A DNA stretch of 64,000 bases. It comes from Arachis hypogaea. Lineage: Eukaryota; Streptophyta; Magnoliopsida; Fabales; Fabaceae. The stretch spans positions 103,085,363-103,149,362 of the forward strand of contig NC_092046.1 in the NCBI RefSeq assembly GCF_003086295.3. The letters run 5' to 3'. Made by a program: the position numbers and the translations under genes. Below are positions 44,275-56,149 of the stretch, in pieces; position 1 is the stretch's first letter; each line of letters opens with the position of its first letter. The notes under the pieces are model-generated. The model had not been told where the DNA came from, searched no databases, and worked only from the letters and a program-made list of their open reading frames with translations.

Positions 44275-46060
44275 ATGACAGGTAGAAGAAGCGGGGCTTC
44301 AACTTCCTTTGATTCTGAACCTGAGAGGACCTTCCTTAGATTAAGGAGGGAAGCAAGAGGAAAGAGAGTGGTTGGTGCTGAGGAAGAGGAAGAGTACTTT
44401 GAACCAGACATGGATGAGAATATGGAGAATCATCATGAAGAAGAAGCTCACAACCATGGCAGAGAAGGTCCAGTGCATCATGCTGGGAAAGAGTGAAAAG
44501 TTCTGGGATTCTACATAAATCCAAACCCATGAAACTATGGAAGTAGCATCCAAAAGCCAACCATACATGCCAATAACTTTGAACTAAAGCCACAGCTCAT
44601 CACCCTCGTTCAGAACAACTGTTCATTCGAAGGAAGTGTCCAAGAAGATCCCAATCAACATCTAACCACCTTCCTGAGGATAAGTGATACTGTGAAGTCT
44701 AATGGTGTTCATCCTGACACCTATAGACTGCTTCTGTTTCCCTTCTAACTCAAAGACAAAGCATCTAAATGGCTGGAATCCTTCCCGAAGGAGAGTTTAA
44801 CAACCTGGGAAGATGTGGTGAACAAATTCTTGACAAGATTTTATCCTCCTCAAAGGATCAACAGGTTGAGAGCTGAGGTACAAACCTTCAGGTAACAAGA
44901 TGGTGAAACTCTATAAGAAGCATGGGAGAGGTTTAAGGACTTGACAAGAAGGTTCCTGCTAGATATGTTCAATGAATGGGTGCAGTTACACATCTTCTAT
45001 GAGGGTCTTTCTTACGAATCAAAGAAGGCAGTAGACCACTCATCTAGGGGATCTCTGAACAAGAAGAAGACCATTGAAAAAGCCATAGATGTCATTGAGA
45101 CTGTAGCAGAGAATGACTACTTCTATGCCTCTGAAAGAGGTAACACTAGAGGAGTGATGGAGCTAAACAACATGGATGCATTGCTGGCTCAAAACAAGAT
45201 GATCACCAAGCAGTTGGCTGACCTTACCAAAAAGATGGAGAGGAACCAAATAGCAGCAATCACCACCTCAGCAGCAGCTTAAGAAGGAGTGAATGAAGAA
45301 GCAGAGGGTGATCAGGAACAAGCCAACTATATTGGAAATTCACCTAGGCAGACCCATGATCCATACTCCAAACTTATAATCCTGGTTGGAGGAACCACCC
45401 AGACTTTGGGTGGGGAAATCAACAAGATCAAGGCCAAGATCAGAGACACCACAACCCTAACAATAATGCAGCTCACCAACATTCCACACAGAGATCATAT
45501 CAGCACCCACCTAACAACACCTCTCAACATCCATACCAAAACCAAAATAGCCCTTGTCATCCCTCCAATCTCAATTTACCATCATCCGAAGATAGATTCT
45601 CAAGGATTGAGACCATACTTGAGGGTATATGTAAGGAAATTCAAGATAACAAGGTGTTCAAGGAGGAGGTTCGAGCCAATATCAAGAACCAGGGAGACAC
45701 CATCAAGAGGCTAGAATTTCAAGTGGGATACCTCTCTGAGAAGATTCCCAAACCTACTGATAGCTTCCCAAGTGACACAGAGAAAAACCCGAGAGGTGAA
45801 GCAAAGAAAGTAAGATGGGAAGATTACAAGATGGTCACTATAAGTGATAAGGGGATTGAGAAAGAACTGAACAAACCCTTAGAACACTCTGGAGATACTT
45901 CAACAGAGAAGCAGGAAGAGTGTCACCAAGAAACCAAAATTACACAGAAGGAGATTCTGAACCTCTATGCACCTTTTCCCCAAAGACTCAAGGGTGGTGT
46001 AGAAAAGAGAATATACTCAAAATTCCTCGACATGTTTGTATCCCTTCATGTGAACATACC
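44275..46060 (+). pseudogene. F gag, broken, cut before protease
   Basis: ATG at 44275 (MTGRRSGAS...), the same start as in G gag. Stops TGA near 44494 and 44533, TAA near 44746, 44897 and 44914, and TAA at about 45280. The Gag core reads KDKASKWLESFPKESLTTWE and RFYPPQRINRLRAEV. A 1-base change near 45370 shifts frame, which then continues from about 45650 (KEEVRANIKNQGDTIKRLEF). It has no C-x2-C-x4-H-x4-C knuckle. It ends at LHVNIP, just before the protease, at the B3 LTR. Confidence 0.85.
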
Positions 46061-46439
46061 TATTCCGAGGGTTACCTGAAACTAGAGGTCGATCTCGGAT
46101 GAGATCTTCGGTACAGGTCGGAGATGGTGTGTCCGGCTGGCTGGTGGCTGCCGGAGCTGTTGTGTCCGACTTGTTGGACTTGCTGCACTGCTGATCCTCG
46201 GCCACCGGAGGGTGGGGGGTACCTGCAAGAGACTCCGATGCTTAAGTTAGCATGGGTATTAAGTAGGTTTTATGTAGAATCAGAGTATGAGTTATACCTG
46301 GGTACTCCAGTGTATTTATAGTAGTGTGGGCTGACCTTTCTGATAAGATAAGTTAGTTATCTTATCTTATCTTATCCTGTTTTGGACGAAGTCAGCTTAT
46401 CTTCAAGGGAACCGCCTTTGTCTCTATAGGCTGGGATTG
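46061..46439 (-). repeat. B3 3' LTR, first piece (interrupted by G)
   Basis: On the plus strand it starts TATTCCGAGGGTTACCTG (the inverted LTR end, CA decayed to TA) and matches the inverted A and B1 LTRs. It stops at the GATTG target duplication of G (46435-46439) and resumes at 58556. The joined length is 541 bp, as expected. TATA signal on the minus strand at 46313-46320. Confidence 0.92.
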
Positions 46440-48842
46440 TGATGCGCATAAACTTGTTATGCTACGATTTAGGAAATTGCACGATCGGCAAAATTCCTTC
46501 CGGCAAGTGCACCGGTTATCGTCAAGTAAAAACTCACAATAGAGTGAGGTCGAATCCCACAAGGATTGGTTGAGTGAGCAATTCGGATTAGAAGTGTGTT
46601 CTAGTTGAGCGGAATCAAGATTTAGATGAGAATTGCGGAATGTAAAATTGGCGGGAAACGTAAATGACAAGAAATTTAAATGGCGGAATCTTAAATTGCA
46701 TGAATTAAAGAGCAGAAGCTAAATTGCTGAAATTAAAAGGGAACGGGGGTGATTGCATGAATTGAGTTGCAGAATGTAAAGAGAAAGTGGAAATCAGAAA
46801 TGGGGAATTCATTGGGTTATAGGAGATATTGAGATCTCCGAATCAAAACATGTTTATCTCTTCCTCAACCAATGCGTTCATTGAATTTTGCTTGGCAATC
46901 TTATATGATTGGATCCCAATCCCTTGGCTCACCAATTCTCTCTAAAAACAAACAAATTCCCAATCCCTTGGTTTAAATGTTCATAAGAAGAGATGATGCT
47001 CGATCACTGATTATACCACACAGTTTCATGAACCACAATTTGGTAGGATTACATGTCACAATATCCATCCAAACCCCAATCCAATTCACTGTGAGAAAGC
47101 TTCTCTAGCATGAATCCTCCATTCCTTTCCCAAGGTTCCGAAGGATTCCAATTATGGGTAGTTTCTTTCCCAAGACAACTACCCAATGGAATTAGATCGA
47201 GAAGCTTTCTAACAAAATTCAAGAGAAAAGATTGAAGAAGAAGATAAACTATTATTGATTCATTGAATTACAATAGAGCTCCCTAACCCAATGAAAGGGG
47301 GTTTAGTGAGTCATAGCTCTGAATTCAATTACAAAGAAATGAAAACTAGCTAAATGAAAAGGTAAAAGTCCTTTCTAACTTAAATTCTATCCTATTTATA
47401 CACTTTCTATATTGAGCTTCTGTTGTGTTTCTTGGGCTTTGAGGCCTCTCCCTGCTTTCCTTTTGCCTTGGGTTTATGATCCATAATCTTGATGAGGCTG
47501 TTGATCCAAATTCTGTAACATTCATTGAGCCAACTTAGTGATAATCAAATAATGACACATGACTCAATAAATTGAAATTTCAGACTCATCAATCCTTCAG
47601 GCCCAATCCCATAAACCATGATATTCAATTGGGTTTCATACCAGAGTAAGTTTAAGTTAATGTTTGTGCTCAAATACTAACTTAAACCGCAATATTTTTG
47701 GCCCAGAAACCTTTTCCAAGAGTGGCGTTTAAGTTGCAGTTTAAGCTTAAACTGCAGCTTAAACGCCAGACACTTCCAGTGATGCCTTTTGTGGAAGCAC
47801 GTTTAAGCTTCAGTTTAAGGTTAAACTGAAGCTTAAACGTGGAAATGGAAGAAGGCAGCCCTGGAGGGTAACTTAGTCGAACACGTTTAAGCTTCAGTTT
47901 AAGGTTAAACTGAAGCTTAAACGTGGAGATAGAAAAGGGAGCCCTGGAGGTCGAACACGTTTAAGCTCCAGTTTAAGGTTAAACTGGAGCTTAAACGTGG
48001 AAGCTGAGAAAGGCATCCTGGAGGTCGAACACGTTTAAGCTCCAGTTTAAGGTTAAACTGGAGCTTAAACGTGGAAGCTGAGAAAAGGTAGCCCTGGAGG
48101 TCGAACACGTTTAAGCTCCAGTTTAAGGTTAAACTGGAGCTTAAACGTGGAAGCTTAGAAAGGTAGCCCTGGAGGTGTCGAACACGTTTAAGCTCCAGTT
48201 TAAGGTTAAACTGGAGCTTAAACGTGGAAATGGAGAAAGCAACCCTGGAGGAGAAACTTGGTCGAACACGTTTAAGCTCCAGTTTAAGGTCAAACTGGAG
48301 CTTAAACGTGGAAATGGCTCCCTGGTGCTTTTCCCCTTTCTGGCGTTTAACCTCCAGTTTAAGGTTAAACTGGAGGTTAAACGTGGAACTGCCCCCCTTG
48401 GTGCCCTTCTCACTTCTGGCGTTTAACCTCCAGTTTAAGGTTAAACTGGAGGTTAAACTTCAATTCCAGCATTTCTTAGCCTTCATGATTCTGGCGTTTA
48501 AGCTCCAGTTTAGGCTTAAACTGGAACTTAAACTCCACATGTGATATTCAAGCTTCCTTTATTGATTTTGTTGCTTCCTTGCTTAGCCTCTTCTTCCCTG
48601 AAATCATCCAAACAATTGCATCAAAGTCTTGCAAAATTTCATGAGAAATCTTCCATTCATAGCATTCAAGTAATATAACTAAAAACTCATGGAATTTGCA
48701 TCAAAATCATACTGTTTGGATGGTTCATTGCTTTGTTATTCATTTAACCATTCTTGGTTACTTTAAGCTCAAGAAAATGCATAAAACAACTAAAACTAAC
48801 AAAAAAATGCTAGTGAAACTAGCCTAAGATGCCTTGGCATCA
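46440..48842 (-). repeat. 3' LTR of G (2403 bp)
   Basis: The minus strand starts TGATGCCAAGGCATC at 48842 and ends TATGCGCATCA at 46440. TATA signal CTATTTATA (minus TATAAATAG) at 47392-47400. Palindrome array at 47725-48535. R/U5 (46440-47390) is AT-rich and gene-free. Confidence 0.95.
47725..48535. repeat. Palindromic array in the G 3' LTR (11 units)
   Basis: Each unit is a roughly 40-bp inverted repeat: CACGTTTAAGCTCCAGTTTA, two to four central bases, then its inverse. Units at about 47727, 47809, 47882, 47957, 48029, 48106, 48185, 48268, 48342, 48419 and 48493 are separated by 30-40 bp that vary. Four sequence classes exist (TTGCAG, CTTCAG, CTCCAG, CCTCCAG), each with both arms changed together. 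Confidence 0.93.
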
Positions 48843-50460
48843 CAACACCAAACTTAATACTTGCTTGTCCCTAAGCAAGTCCTGAGTTATTTGAGAAGAA
48901 AGTATGAAACAGAAAGCAATTACATTGGCTATATTAGCAAGCATTTGAAGTTCATCAGAAGGGTTTTATGCAGAAAGTTGCAGTATCACTTTTTCATTCT
49001 TATCAGGTAAGATTATCACTTTTTCCTTGCATCCATCAAACACTGCTATGGCCTCTTGTTATTCTTATGTCCTTGGCACTTCTCTTCTTTGTTTTTCTTT
49101 TCTTTTTCTTAGAGCTTCTTTGCTCCTTGTTTGCTTAGTGTCATGTGTTGCACAAGCCTTTGGCATTTTCTTTTTCTTATCAGTGCACTACACATATCCA
49201 CTCCAGGCATTTTAGTTCACATTTCTTCTTGAGACATTGGTGCCCAGCACCTCTTTGTGTGACTAAATGTTTTGTATTTAGGTTGCTCTTGATAATGGAC
49301 TTTTGGTTGATAATCCCGGGTTAGTTAACCCAAGTTACCGAGTGTTGAAACACTCCTCAGAACCTATTCATCCAAGCATATCCTTAATACATAAACACCA
49401 CAGGCATTTGTCTCAGAAGTTCAAACCATTGGTGCCTAGCTTATTTGGTTGCCCTTTTTCAGTGGCTTTTTCTTCTTCTTTTTCTTTCTTTTTCATGGCC
49501 AAAGACTTTTATTCATCAAGATCCATAAACAGTTTTCAATTTCTACACAAAAAATGATAATTCTACACTCTATTTCTAGTGATCTGACTAAACAATCAAG
49601 CATGCATACCACCACTTAATTCTACTTGATTTGTCACTAATTGAGCCAAGTTACTTTTGTTCAACTTTTCTTTTATTTTTGGAAACAGAACAAGCATGGC
49701 AAGCATTTGTTTAAGAAGGTGAAGTTATATCCAAACATCTAGGCATTCACTTTATTCAAAGCAATAAACAGACAAATATACTAAAAACTTCACATTCCAG
49801 AAAGATTCAACATTTACAGTTTAAACCAGAACAAGCATGCTTTTGTTTGCCCTTTTTAAAGAATTATCAAGGAACAATACCACCTTGTGAAATTCCTTGT
49901 TTTCTCTTTGTTGCCAGGAAACAATTTGATTTCTCCTTCTTCTCCTAAATGTTGCTTCATGCTTTAAGATCCTTGTTTCCTTTCCTGCAAAGAGTGATGA
50001 AGTTGCTTGCTTCTCAAGCACTTGAGTGGTTAGCTCAACTATGTGTGGGTAAGTATCTGAGTCTTAAGTTGGTGTGTGAACACCAAACTTAGTCTCCCAC
50101 TTACTTCTCTGTGCTTTGAATCCTTGAGTTCTCTTTGGAATGAAGTTGCTGCTAAGGGTTTTAAGCATTTCTGTGACTGCTTAGAATGGTTGTTCCTTTC
50201 ATATAATTCAAAGGTTGTTGTGTTCAGTTGATCTTTATGGTGGAACACCAAACTTAGAGTCACACATTCCCCTTTGAATTATTGATCCATGAATTCATTG
50301 TTTGGTGTGAAACACCAAACTTAATTCTTTGCAATGCACAGAAACTACTTCACCCCTTTTATTGAAACAAATAAAAGAAATAGCAAAAGGGTATTACCTC
50401 AGGTTGGGTTGCCTCCCAACAAGCGCTTCTTTAACGTCATTAGCTTGACGGTCAGCTTCC
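48843..50460 (-). other. G spacer between pol and 3' LTR, with repeated polypurine-like motif
   Basis: No convincing ORF and no env remnant. On the minus strand TAAGTTTGGTGTT abuts the LTR (48844-48856) and is the likely polypurine primer. Identical copies lie at 50079-50091, 50244-50256 and 50311-50323. CT-rich stretches occur near 49080 and 49460. Confidence 0.75.
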
Positions 50461-53400
50461 TCAGTTGAGGTGATATTTAACTTTGTCCTTCTCCTCCACA
50501 TCTCCCAAGTAATGTTTGAGTCTTTGACCGTTCACAATGAAGGTTCGTTGTGACTTTTCTTCCATGATTTCTACTTGTCCATATTTGGAGACCTTGGTGA
50601 CAAGGAATGGTCCAGACCACCTTGATTTTAGCTTCCCTGGAAATAGCTTCAGCCTAGAATTGTAGAGCAATACTTTTTGTCCTTCTTCAAATTTCCTTGG
50701 GGCTATGTTGCTGTCATGCTTCTTCTTTGCTCTTTCTTTGTAAATTTTGGCATTCTCATAAGCTTCCGCTCTGAATTCTTCCAACTCTTGAATTTGCAAC
50801 ATCCTTTTTTCTCCAGCAGCTTTGTTGTCCAAGTTCAAAAGTTTCAAGGCCCAGTATGCCTTGTGCTCCAACTCCAGTGGCAAATGGCAAGCTTTTCCAT
50901 ATACTAGTTGGTAAGGAGACATTCCAATTGGTGTTTTGAAAGCTGTCCTATATGCCCAAAGAGCATCATCTAGCTTAATCGACCAGTCCTTCCTTGAAGT
51001 TCCCACAGTCTTTTCCAGGATCCTTTTGAGTTCTCTGTTAGATATTTCGGCTTGCCCACTTGTCTGTGGATGGTATGGTGTGGCTACCTTGTGTTTGACT
51101 CCATATTTTAGAAGCAATGCCTCTAATGGTTTGTTGCAGAAGTGGCTTCCTCCATCACTGATGATTGCTCTTGGAACCCCAAAGCGGCAAAAAATGTGTT
51201 TTCTGAGGAAGTTCATGACTACCTTATTATCATTGGTTGGAGTTGCTATTGCTTCAACCCATTTGGAGACATAGTCTACTGCCACAAGAATGTAATTATT
51301 TGAGTATGAGGAGGGAAAGGGTCCCATGAAATCTATCCCCCATACATCAAACAATTCAAGTTCCAGAATGAATTGTTGTGGCATTTCATTTCTTCTTGGC
51401 AGGTTCCCCGCTTTCTGGCATTCATGGCAGTGCTTCACTAATTCTTTTGCATCTTTGAAGATAGTGGGCCAATAAAAACCACACTGCAACACCTTAGCTG
51501 CTGTTCTTTCTCCTGCAAAATGTCCTCCATAAGTGGAGCCATGGCAGTCCCATAAGACTTCCCTTCCTTCTTCCTCGGATATGCATCTTCTGAGTATGCC
51601 ATCGGAACATTTTTTGAACAAGTATGGTTCGTCCCAGATGAGGTATTTGGCATCATTTACCAATTTCTTCCTTTGATGTTTGTTAAATTCCAACGGTAAA
51701 CTCCCAGTGGCCTTGAAGTTTGCTATGTCTGCAAACCAGGGTGCTTTATGAATTACCATGAGTTGTTCATCAGGAAAGCACTCATTTATATGTGTGCTTT
51801 GTGCGCTTCCTTCTTCACATGGTATTCTTGATAAATGGTCTGCCACCTTGTTCTCTACACCCTTCTTGTCTTTGATTTCAATGTCAAATTCCTGCAACAA
51901 AAGAACCCATCTAATAAGTCTTGGTTTGGATTCTTGTTTAGCAAGTAAGTATTTTAAAGCTGAATGATCAGTGAAGACAATGACTTTAGATCCAATGAGA
52001 TAGGATCTAAATTTGTCAAATGCAAAGACTATTGCCAAGAGTTCTTTTTCAGTGGTTGTGTAATTCCTTTGGTTATCATTCAAGACTTTACTGGCATAAT
52101 AAATCACATGTACCAAATTGTCTTTCCTTTGTCCTAACACTGCCCCAATAGCAAGGTCTGATGCATCACACATCAGTTCAAAAGGTAAGTTCCAATCAGG
52201 TGGGGCAATGATAGGTGCAGAGGAAAGTTTTTGCTTCAAAAGTTCATAGGCTAGCATGCAATTTTTATCAAATACAAAGGGTGTATCAGAGACAAGCAAG
52301 TTACTCAAGGGTTTGGCTATTTTAGAAAAGTCTCTAATAAACCTTCTGTAAAAACCAGCGTGTCCCAAAAAACTCCTAACTGCCTTGACATTACTTGGTG
52401 GAGGTAATTTTTCAATGAGTTCCACCTTAGCTCTGTCCACCTCAATGCCTCTATTAGAGATTTTGTGGCCAAGGACTATTCCTTCTGTGACCATGAAATG
52501 ACACTTTTCCCAGTTTAATACTAGGTTAGTCTCTTGGCACCTCTTAAGCACCAAGGCAAGGTGGTGTAGGCAGCTAGGAAAAGAATCTCCAAACACAGAA
52601 AAATCGTCCATGAAGACCTCAATAAATTTTTCAATCATGTCCGAAAAGATGGACAGCATGCATCTTTGGAAAGTGGCAGGTGCATTGCACAATCCAAAGG
52701 GCATGCGTCTATAAGCAAAAACTCCATATGGACAAACAAATGATGTTTTCTCTTGATCTCTAGGATCAACTACTATTTGGTTGTAGCCTGAATATCCATC
52801 CAAAAAGCAATAGTAAGCATGTCCGGCAAGCCTTTCAAGCATCTGATCCATGAATGGGAGTGGGAAATGATCCTTTCTGGTGGCTTCATTGAGCTTCCTG
52901 TAGTCTATGCACATCCTCCACCCAGTGACGGTTCTTGTGGGTATGAGTTCGTTCTTCTCATTTGGCACCACAGTTATGCCACCTTTCTTGGGAACTACAT
53001 GGATGGGACTAACCCATGGGCTATCAGAAATGGGGTAGATTACCCCTGCCTGCCATAACTTCATGACTTCCTTTTGTACCACTTCTTTCATGACGGGATT
53101 CAATCTTCTCTGAGCTTGAATGGAGGGTCTAGCATCCTCTTCTAACAAGATTTTATGCATGCATATGGATGAACTTATCCCCTTCAAATCGGCTAGGGTC
53201 CATCCAATGGCATCTTGATGAGTTTGTAGCACCTTGATCAATTCTTCTTCCTGTTCTTGGCTCAGGGCAGAGCTAATGATAACAGGGTGACTCTCATCAC
53301 TACCCAAGTATGCATACTTGAGATTAGGGGGCAATGCTTTGAGCTCAGGTTTTGGTGCTTCCTTCTCTTCTTTCACTCTCTCTGGCATGCTTGGCATGGT

Positions 53401-55071
53401 TGTTTCAGCAGCCTTGATGTCACTAACTTCAATATCCTTGGTTAACTCCTCCTCTGCCACTTCCTTTATTGTTTCCTCAAAAGTTTCTTGTACTGCAATG
53501 TCCACTACATCAACCCTCATGCATTCCCTTAGTGATTCTGATGGATAGCTCATTGCCTTGAATACGTTAAACACCAATTTCTCATCATGTAGTCTAAGAG
53601 TGAGTTCACCCTTTTGTACATCTATGATGGCTCCAGCAGTAGCTAGGAAGGGTCTTCCCAGAATTATTGAAGCTTTGGCTTCTTCCTCCATATCTAACAC
53701 CACAAAATCAGCAGGAAATATAAAATCTCCCACTTTCACCAACAAATCCTCAACTATCCCATGAGGGAATTTAAAAGTTCGATCTGCCAATTGGAGGGCC
53801 ATTCTTGTTGGTTTGGCTTCCTCAATCTTCATTCTTCTCATCATTGTTAGAGACATCAAATTGATGCTGGCCCCTAAGTCACACAAGGCCTTCTCCACCA
53901 TGACTTCTCCTATGATGCAGGGGATTTGGAAACTGCCTGGGTCCTTCAATTTCTGAGGCAATTTGTGCTGAATGATGGCACTGCATTCTTCAGTTAACAA
54001 CACAGTTTCCTCATTTCTCCAGCTTCTCTTCTTGGTCATTAATTCTTTTAAGAATTTTGCATAAAGTGGCATTTGCTCTATTGCCTCAGCAAACGGAATG
54101 TTGATTTGGAGCTTCTTGAAAATCTCCAAGAACCTGGAGAATTGACCATCCTTTTCACTTTTCATCAAACGTTGAGGATATGGTGCTTTAGGTGTATAAG
54201 GCTTCAGGACCTCTTTTTCTTTTTCTTTTGTTGCGGACGGTGTAAAAGATTGTCCTTGTTCCTTGTCTCTCACATGTTCCCTTGCTTCATCCTCTGTGGT
54301 TTCCTTTGAGATCTCCTTTAGATTCTTTCCACTTCTGAGGGTTATGGCCTTACATTCTTCCCTTGCAATAGCCTTGGCAGCATGAGAAACGCTTGTCCCA
54401 GGGGTTTGCTTAGACAAATACAAAATTTGATTTTCTAGCTTCTGGATGGCAGCTCCTTGGTTTTGCAGGTTAGAATTTACTTCTTCCTTAAAAGCTTTCA
54501 ATTCGGTTATGTCTTGACTCATGGTTGCAAGCATTCCTTCTATCCGGTTTAATTGATCTTGAAATTGTTGGTTCGGATTAGGTTGGGTAGGTTGATTATT
54601 TTGGCCATGATATGATGGTTGGGAGTAAGTGTTTTGTGTGGCTTGGTATGATCTTTGGTTGGAGTTTTGGTATGTGGAATTGTTATGTTGGTTGTGGTTG
54701 TAAGGTTTGTGGTTTTGTGGTTGGGTTTGTTGGTTCCCCCACCCAAAGTTTGGGTGATTTTTCCATCCTGGGTTGTAAGTGTTGGAATGTGGATCATATG
54801 ATTGCCTTTGTTGGTTTCCCACATAGTTGGCCTCTTCCCAATCACCTCCTTCAATGCTTACTTCCTCTTGATCTTGTGTGTGTATTGCAGCCACTTGCTT
54901 TGTTTCTAATTGCCTGGTAAGCTCTGCTAGTTGCTTGGCAAACACCTTGTTTTGGGCTAGAATTGTATCAACATGGTTCAGCTCCATGACTCCCTTAGTG
55001 TTGTGCCTCTCTGATGCATAGTAGTACTCATTCTCAGCCACTGTCTCAATCACTTCAATGGCTTCTTCCAC
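50461..55071 (-). CDS. G pol polyprotein with Gag C-terminus (protease, RT, RNase H, integrase)
   Basis: An uninterrupted 1536-codon frame. Residues 1-260: Gag tail with a Gln/Asn-rich segment (about 85-170) and the AITLRSG motif. Aspartic protease about 345-490 with DLGAS at 398-402 and ILGRPFL. RT about 640-910 with YSGYNQI and FMDD at 820-823. RNase H about 960-1090 with D969, E1010 and D1035 as candidate acidic residues. Integrase: HHCC zinc finger H1177, H1184, C1215, C1218; catalytic D1247, D1306 and E1342 (exact D-x35-E); a C-terminal GPFLVTKV region, then the stop at 50461. All catalytic motifs are present. Its first Met is not a true start: Gag runs in from the frame ending at 55050. 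It could supply enzymes in trans to relatives such as F. Confidence 0.96.
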   Translation of the reverse strand: MEEAIEVIETVAENEYYYASERHNTKGVMELNHVDTILAQNKVFAKQLAELTRQLETKQVAAIHTQDQEEVSIEGGDWEEANYVGNQQRQSYDPHSNTYNPGWKNHPNFGWGNQQTQPQNHKPYNHNQHNNSTYQNSNQRSYQATQNTYSQPSYHGQNNQPTQPNPNQQFQDQLNRIEGMLATMSQDITELKAFKEEVNSNLQNQGAAIQKLENQILYLSKQTPGTSVSHAAKAIAREECKAITLRSGKNLKEISKETTEDEAREHVRDKEQGQSFTPSATKEKEKEVLKPYTPKAPYPQRLMKSEKDGQFSRFLEIFKKLQINIPFAEAIEQMPLYAKFLKELMTKKRSWRNEETVLLTEECSAIIQHKLPQKLKDPGSFQIPCIIGEVMVEKALCDLGASINLMSLTMMRRMKIEEAKPTRMALQLADRTFKFPHGIVEDLLVKVGDFIFPADFVVLDMEEEAKASIILGRPFLATAGAIIDVQKGELTLRLHDEKLVFNVFKAMSYPSESLRECMRVDVVDIAVQETFEETIKEVAEEELTKDIEVSDIKAAETTMPSMPERVKEEKEAPKPELKALPPNLKYAYLGSDESHPVIISSALSQEQEEELIKVLQTHQDAIGWTLADLKGISSSICMHKILLEEDARPSIQAQRRLNPVMKEVVQKEVMKLWQAGVIYPISDSPWVSPIHVVPKKGGITVVPNEKNELIPTRTVTGWRMCIDYRKLNEATRKDHFPLPFMDQMLERLAGHAYYCFLDGYSGYNQIVVDPRDQEKTSFVCPYGVFAYRRMPFGLCNAPATFQRCMLSIFSDMIEKFIEVFMDDFSVFGDSFPSCLHHLALVLKRCQETNLVLNWEKCHFMVTEGIVLGHKISNRGIEVDRAKVELIEKLPPPSNVKAVRSFLGHAGFYRRFIRDFSKIAKPLSNLLVSDTPFVFDKNCMLAYELLKQKLSSAPIIAPPDWNLPFELMCDASDLAIGAVLGQRKDNLVHVIYYASKVLNDNQRNYTTTEKELLAIVFAFDKFRSYLIGSKVIVFTDHSALKYLLAKQESKPRLIRWVLLLQEFDIEIKDKKGVENKVADHLSRIPCEEGSAQSTHINECFPDEQLMVIHKAPWFADIANFKATGSLPLEFNKHQRKKLVNDAKYLIWDEPYLFKKCSDGILRRCISEEEGREVLWDCHGSTYGGHFAGERTAAKVLQCGFYWPTIFKDAKELVKHCHECQKAGNLPRRNEMPQQFILELELFDVWGIDFMGPFPSSYSNNYILVAVDYVSKWVEAIATPTNDNKVVMNFLRKHIFCRFGVPRAIISDGGSHFCNKPLEALLLKYGVKHKVATPYHPQTSGQAEISNRELKRILEKTVGTSRKDWSIKLDDALWAYRTAFKTPIGMSPYQLVYGKACHLPLELEHKAYWALKLLNLDNKAAGEKRMLQIQELEEFRAEAYENAKIYKERAKKKHDSNIAPRKFEEGQKVLLYNSRLKLFPGKLKSRWSGPFLVTKVSKYGQVEIMEEKSQRTFIVNGQRLKHYLGDVEEKDKVKYHLN

Positions 55072-55865
55072 AGTCTTTTCCTGTTCAATGAACCTCCTGA
55101 TGAATGGTCTACAGCCTTCCTTGATTCATAAGAGAGTCCATCATAGAAAATATGCAATTGCACCCAATCATGGAACATGTCTGGTGGGCATTTCCTTGTC
55201 AAATCCTTGAACCTCTCCCATGCCTCGTAGAGAGTTTCACCATCTTGTTGTCTAAAAGTTTGAACCTCAGATCGAAGCCTATTAACCTTTTGTGGGGGGT
55301 AGAAACGTGCCAGAAACTTGCTTTCCACCTCATCCCATGTTGTTAGACTCCCCCTTGGGAATGATTCCAGCCACTTAGCTGCCTTGTCCCTAAGTGAAAA
55401 TGGGAACAAAAGCAGTTTATAGGCATCTTCCTGGACTCCATTGGACTTCACAGTATCACAAATTCTCAGGAATTTTGTGAGATGTTGGTTGGGATCTTCA
55501 TTAGCACTCCCACCAAATGAACAATGATTCTCCACAAGTGATATTAGCTGTGGTTTGAGTTCAAAATTGTTGGCCTGAATGGGTGGTTTCTGAATGCTGC
55601 TACCACAATTCCCAGAGGTTGGGTTTATGTATGAACTAAGAACCCTCCTCTCAGGAATGGCATTGTTTCCATCAGCTCTCTCATGGTTGTGAACTTCTCT
55701 ATCCATGTTGAGATCTAGAGCTTCCTCAAAATTGTCCTCAGATTCTCCTTCAGATTCTTCTTCTCCCAGTACTCTCTTCCCTCTTGCTTCCCTTCTAAGT
55801 CTATGAAGGGTCCTCTCTGGTTCGGTATATGGAGGAGTTGATGTCTCTCCTCTCCTACCTGTCAT
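55050..55865 (-). CDS. G gag N-terminal part (frameshifted against pol)
   Basis: ATG at 55863-55865 ([13 protein letters not shown]...) chosen because F starts at the same Met; the frame is open a little further upstream. An acidic, Arg-rich N-terminus is followed by the retrotransposon Gag capsid domain ([48 protein letters not shown]). Near 55072-55085 an A-rich run (AGGAAAAGACTG) has one base fewer than the F equivalent, sending the frame to a stop at 55050. The downstream frame resumes the Gag homology at once. A 1-bp deletion is likelier than programmed frameshifting. No CCHC knuckle was found. Confidence 0.92.
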   Translation of the reverse strand: MTGRRGETSTPPYTEPERTLHRLRREARGKRVLGEEESEGESEDNFEEALDLNMDREVHNHERADGNNAIPERRVLSSYINPTSGNCGSSIQKPPIQANNFELKPQLISLVENHCSFGGSANEDPNQHLTKFLRICDTVKSNGVQEDAYKLLLFPFSLRDKAAKWLESFPRGSLTTWDEVESKFLARFYPPQKVNRLRSEVQTFRQQDGETLYEAWERFKDLTRKCPPDMFHDWVQLHIFYDGLSYESRKAVDHSSGGSLNRKRLWKKPLK

Positions 55866-56149
55866 ACAAGAACACAACACAGGCAACAAACAAGTGAAAT
55901 ACTCTTGGTTAATGGAAGAGTATGGTTAGAGCAATTGAGGAATTAATTCAAACAGTTAGTGAGTCAGTGAGTTAGTTGCTTGAATTTAAAGGCATAAAGA
56001 AAGAAAGCATGTAACAGAGTGCAGAAATTAAAATTCAACAAGTAACTTGTACTGAATTAATCAAAACAAAAAAAAATGCTCAATCTAGTTAACTTCCAAT
56101 TGGAGAATTGTCAATCGAAAACCAATCCCCGGCAACGGCGCCATAAACT
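55866..56149 (-). promoter_or_regulatory. G leader and primer binding site
   Basis: The primer site is 56125-56143; the minus strand reads TGGCGCCGTTGCCGGGGAT, a 19-base match to the tRNA-Asp 3' end complement, six bases inside the LTR. The rest is an untranslated leader, presumably holding packaging signals; no ORF seen. Confidence 0.9.

Larger units (their letters stand above)
41749..46060 (+). mobile_element. F: Athila-like retrotransposon, 5' part
   Basis: 5' LTR, degenerate primer site, and most of gag. It is cut at 46060 by the B3 LTR (expected duplication ATACC). LTR ends, primer-site spacing and Gag identify it as a relative of G, on the opposite strand. Pol and the 3' LTR are expected right of the window. 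Confidence 0.88.

Noticed and set aside
47725..48535. CRISPR-like look: near-identical palindromic repeats of about 40 bp with 30-40 bp variable spacers
   Set aside because: The array is inside the U3 of a plant LTR, is present in both LTRs of the same element, has no cas genes, and its units fall into several sequence classes.
48141..48544. Overlapping ORFs on both strands encoding LQFKVKLELKRG-like repeats (also 57777-58111)
   Set aside because: They are translations of the palindromic array; the same peptide arises from both strands because the units are inverted repeats.
48843..50460. Envelope-like gene of G, as in some Athila/Calypso elements
   Set aside because: No frame longer than about 75 codons and no signal peptide or membrane segment pattern that I could support.
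55050..55090. Programmed gag-pol frameshift in G
   Set aside because: The shift is within Gag homology rather than at the Gag/protease boundary, and relative F reads through in frame; a 1-bp deletion or read error fits better.
56125..56143. tRNA gene fragment (tRNA-Asp 3' end, also at 3357, 15712 and 31103)
   Set aside because: Only the terminal 18-19 bases match and each lies right beside an LTR, so these are primer binding sites.
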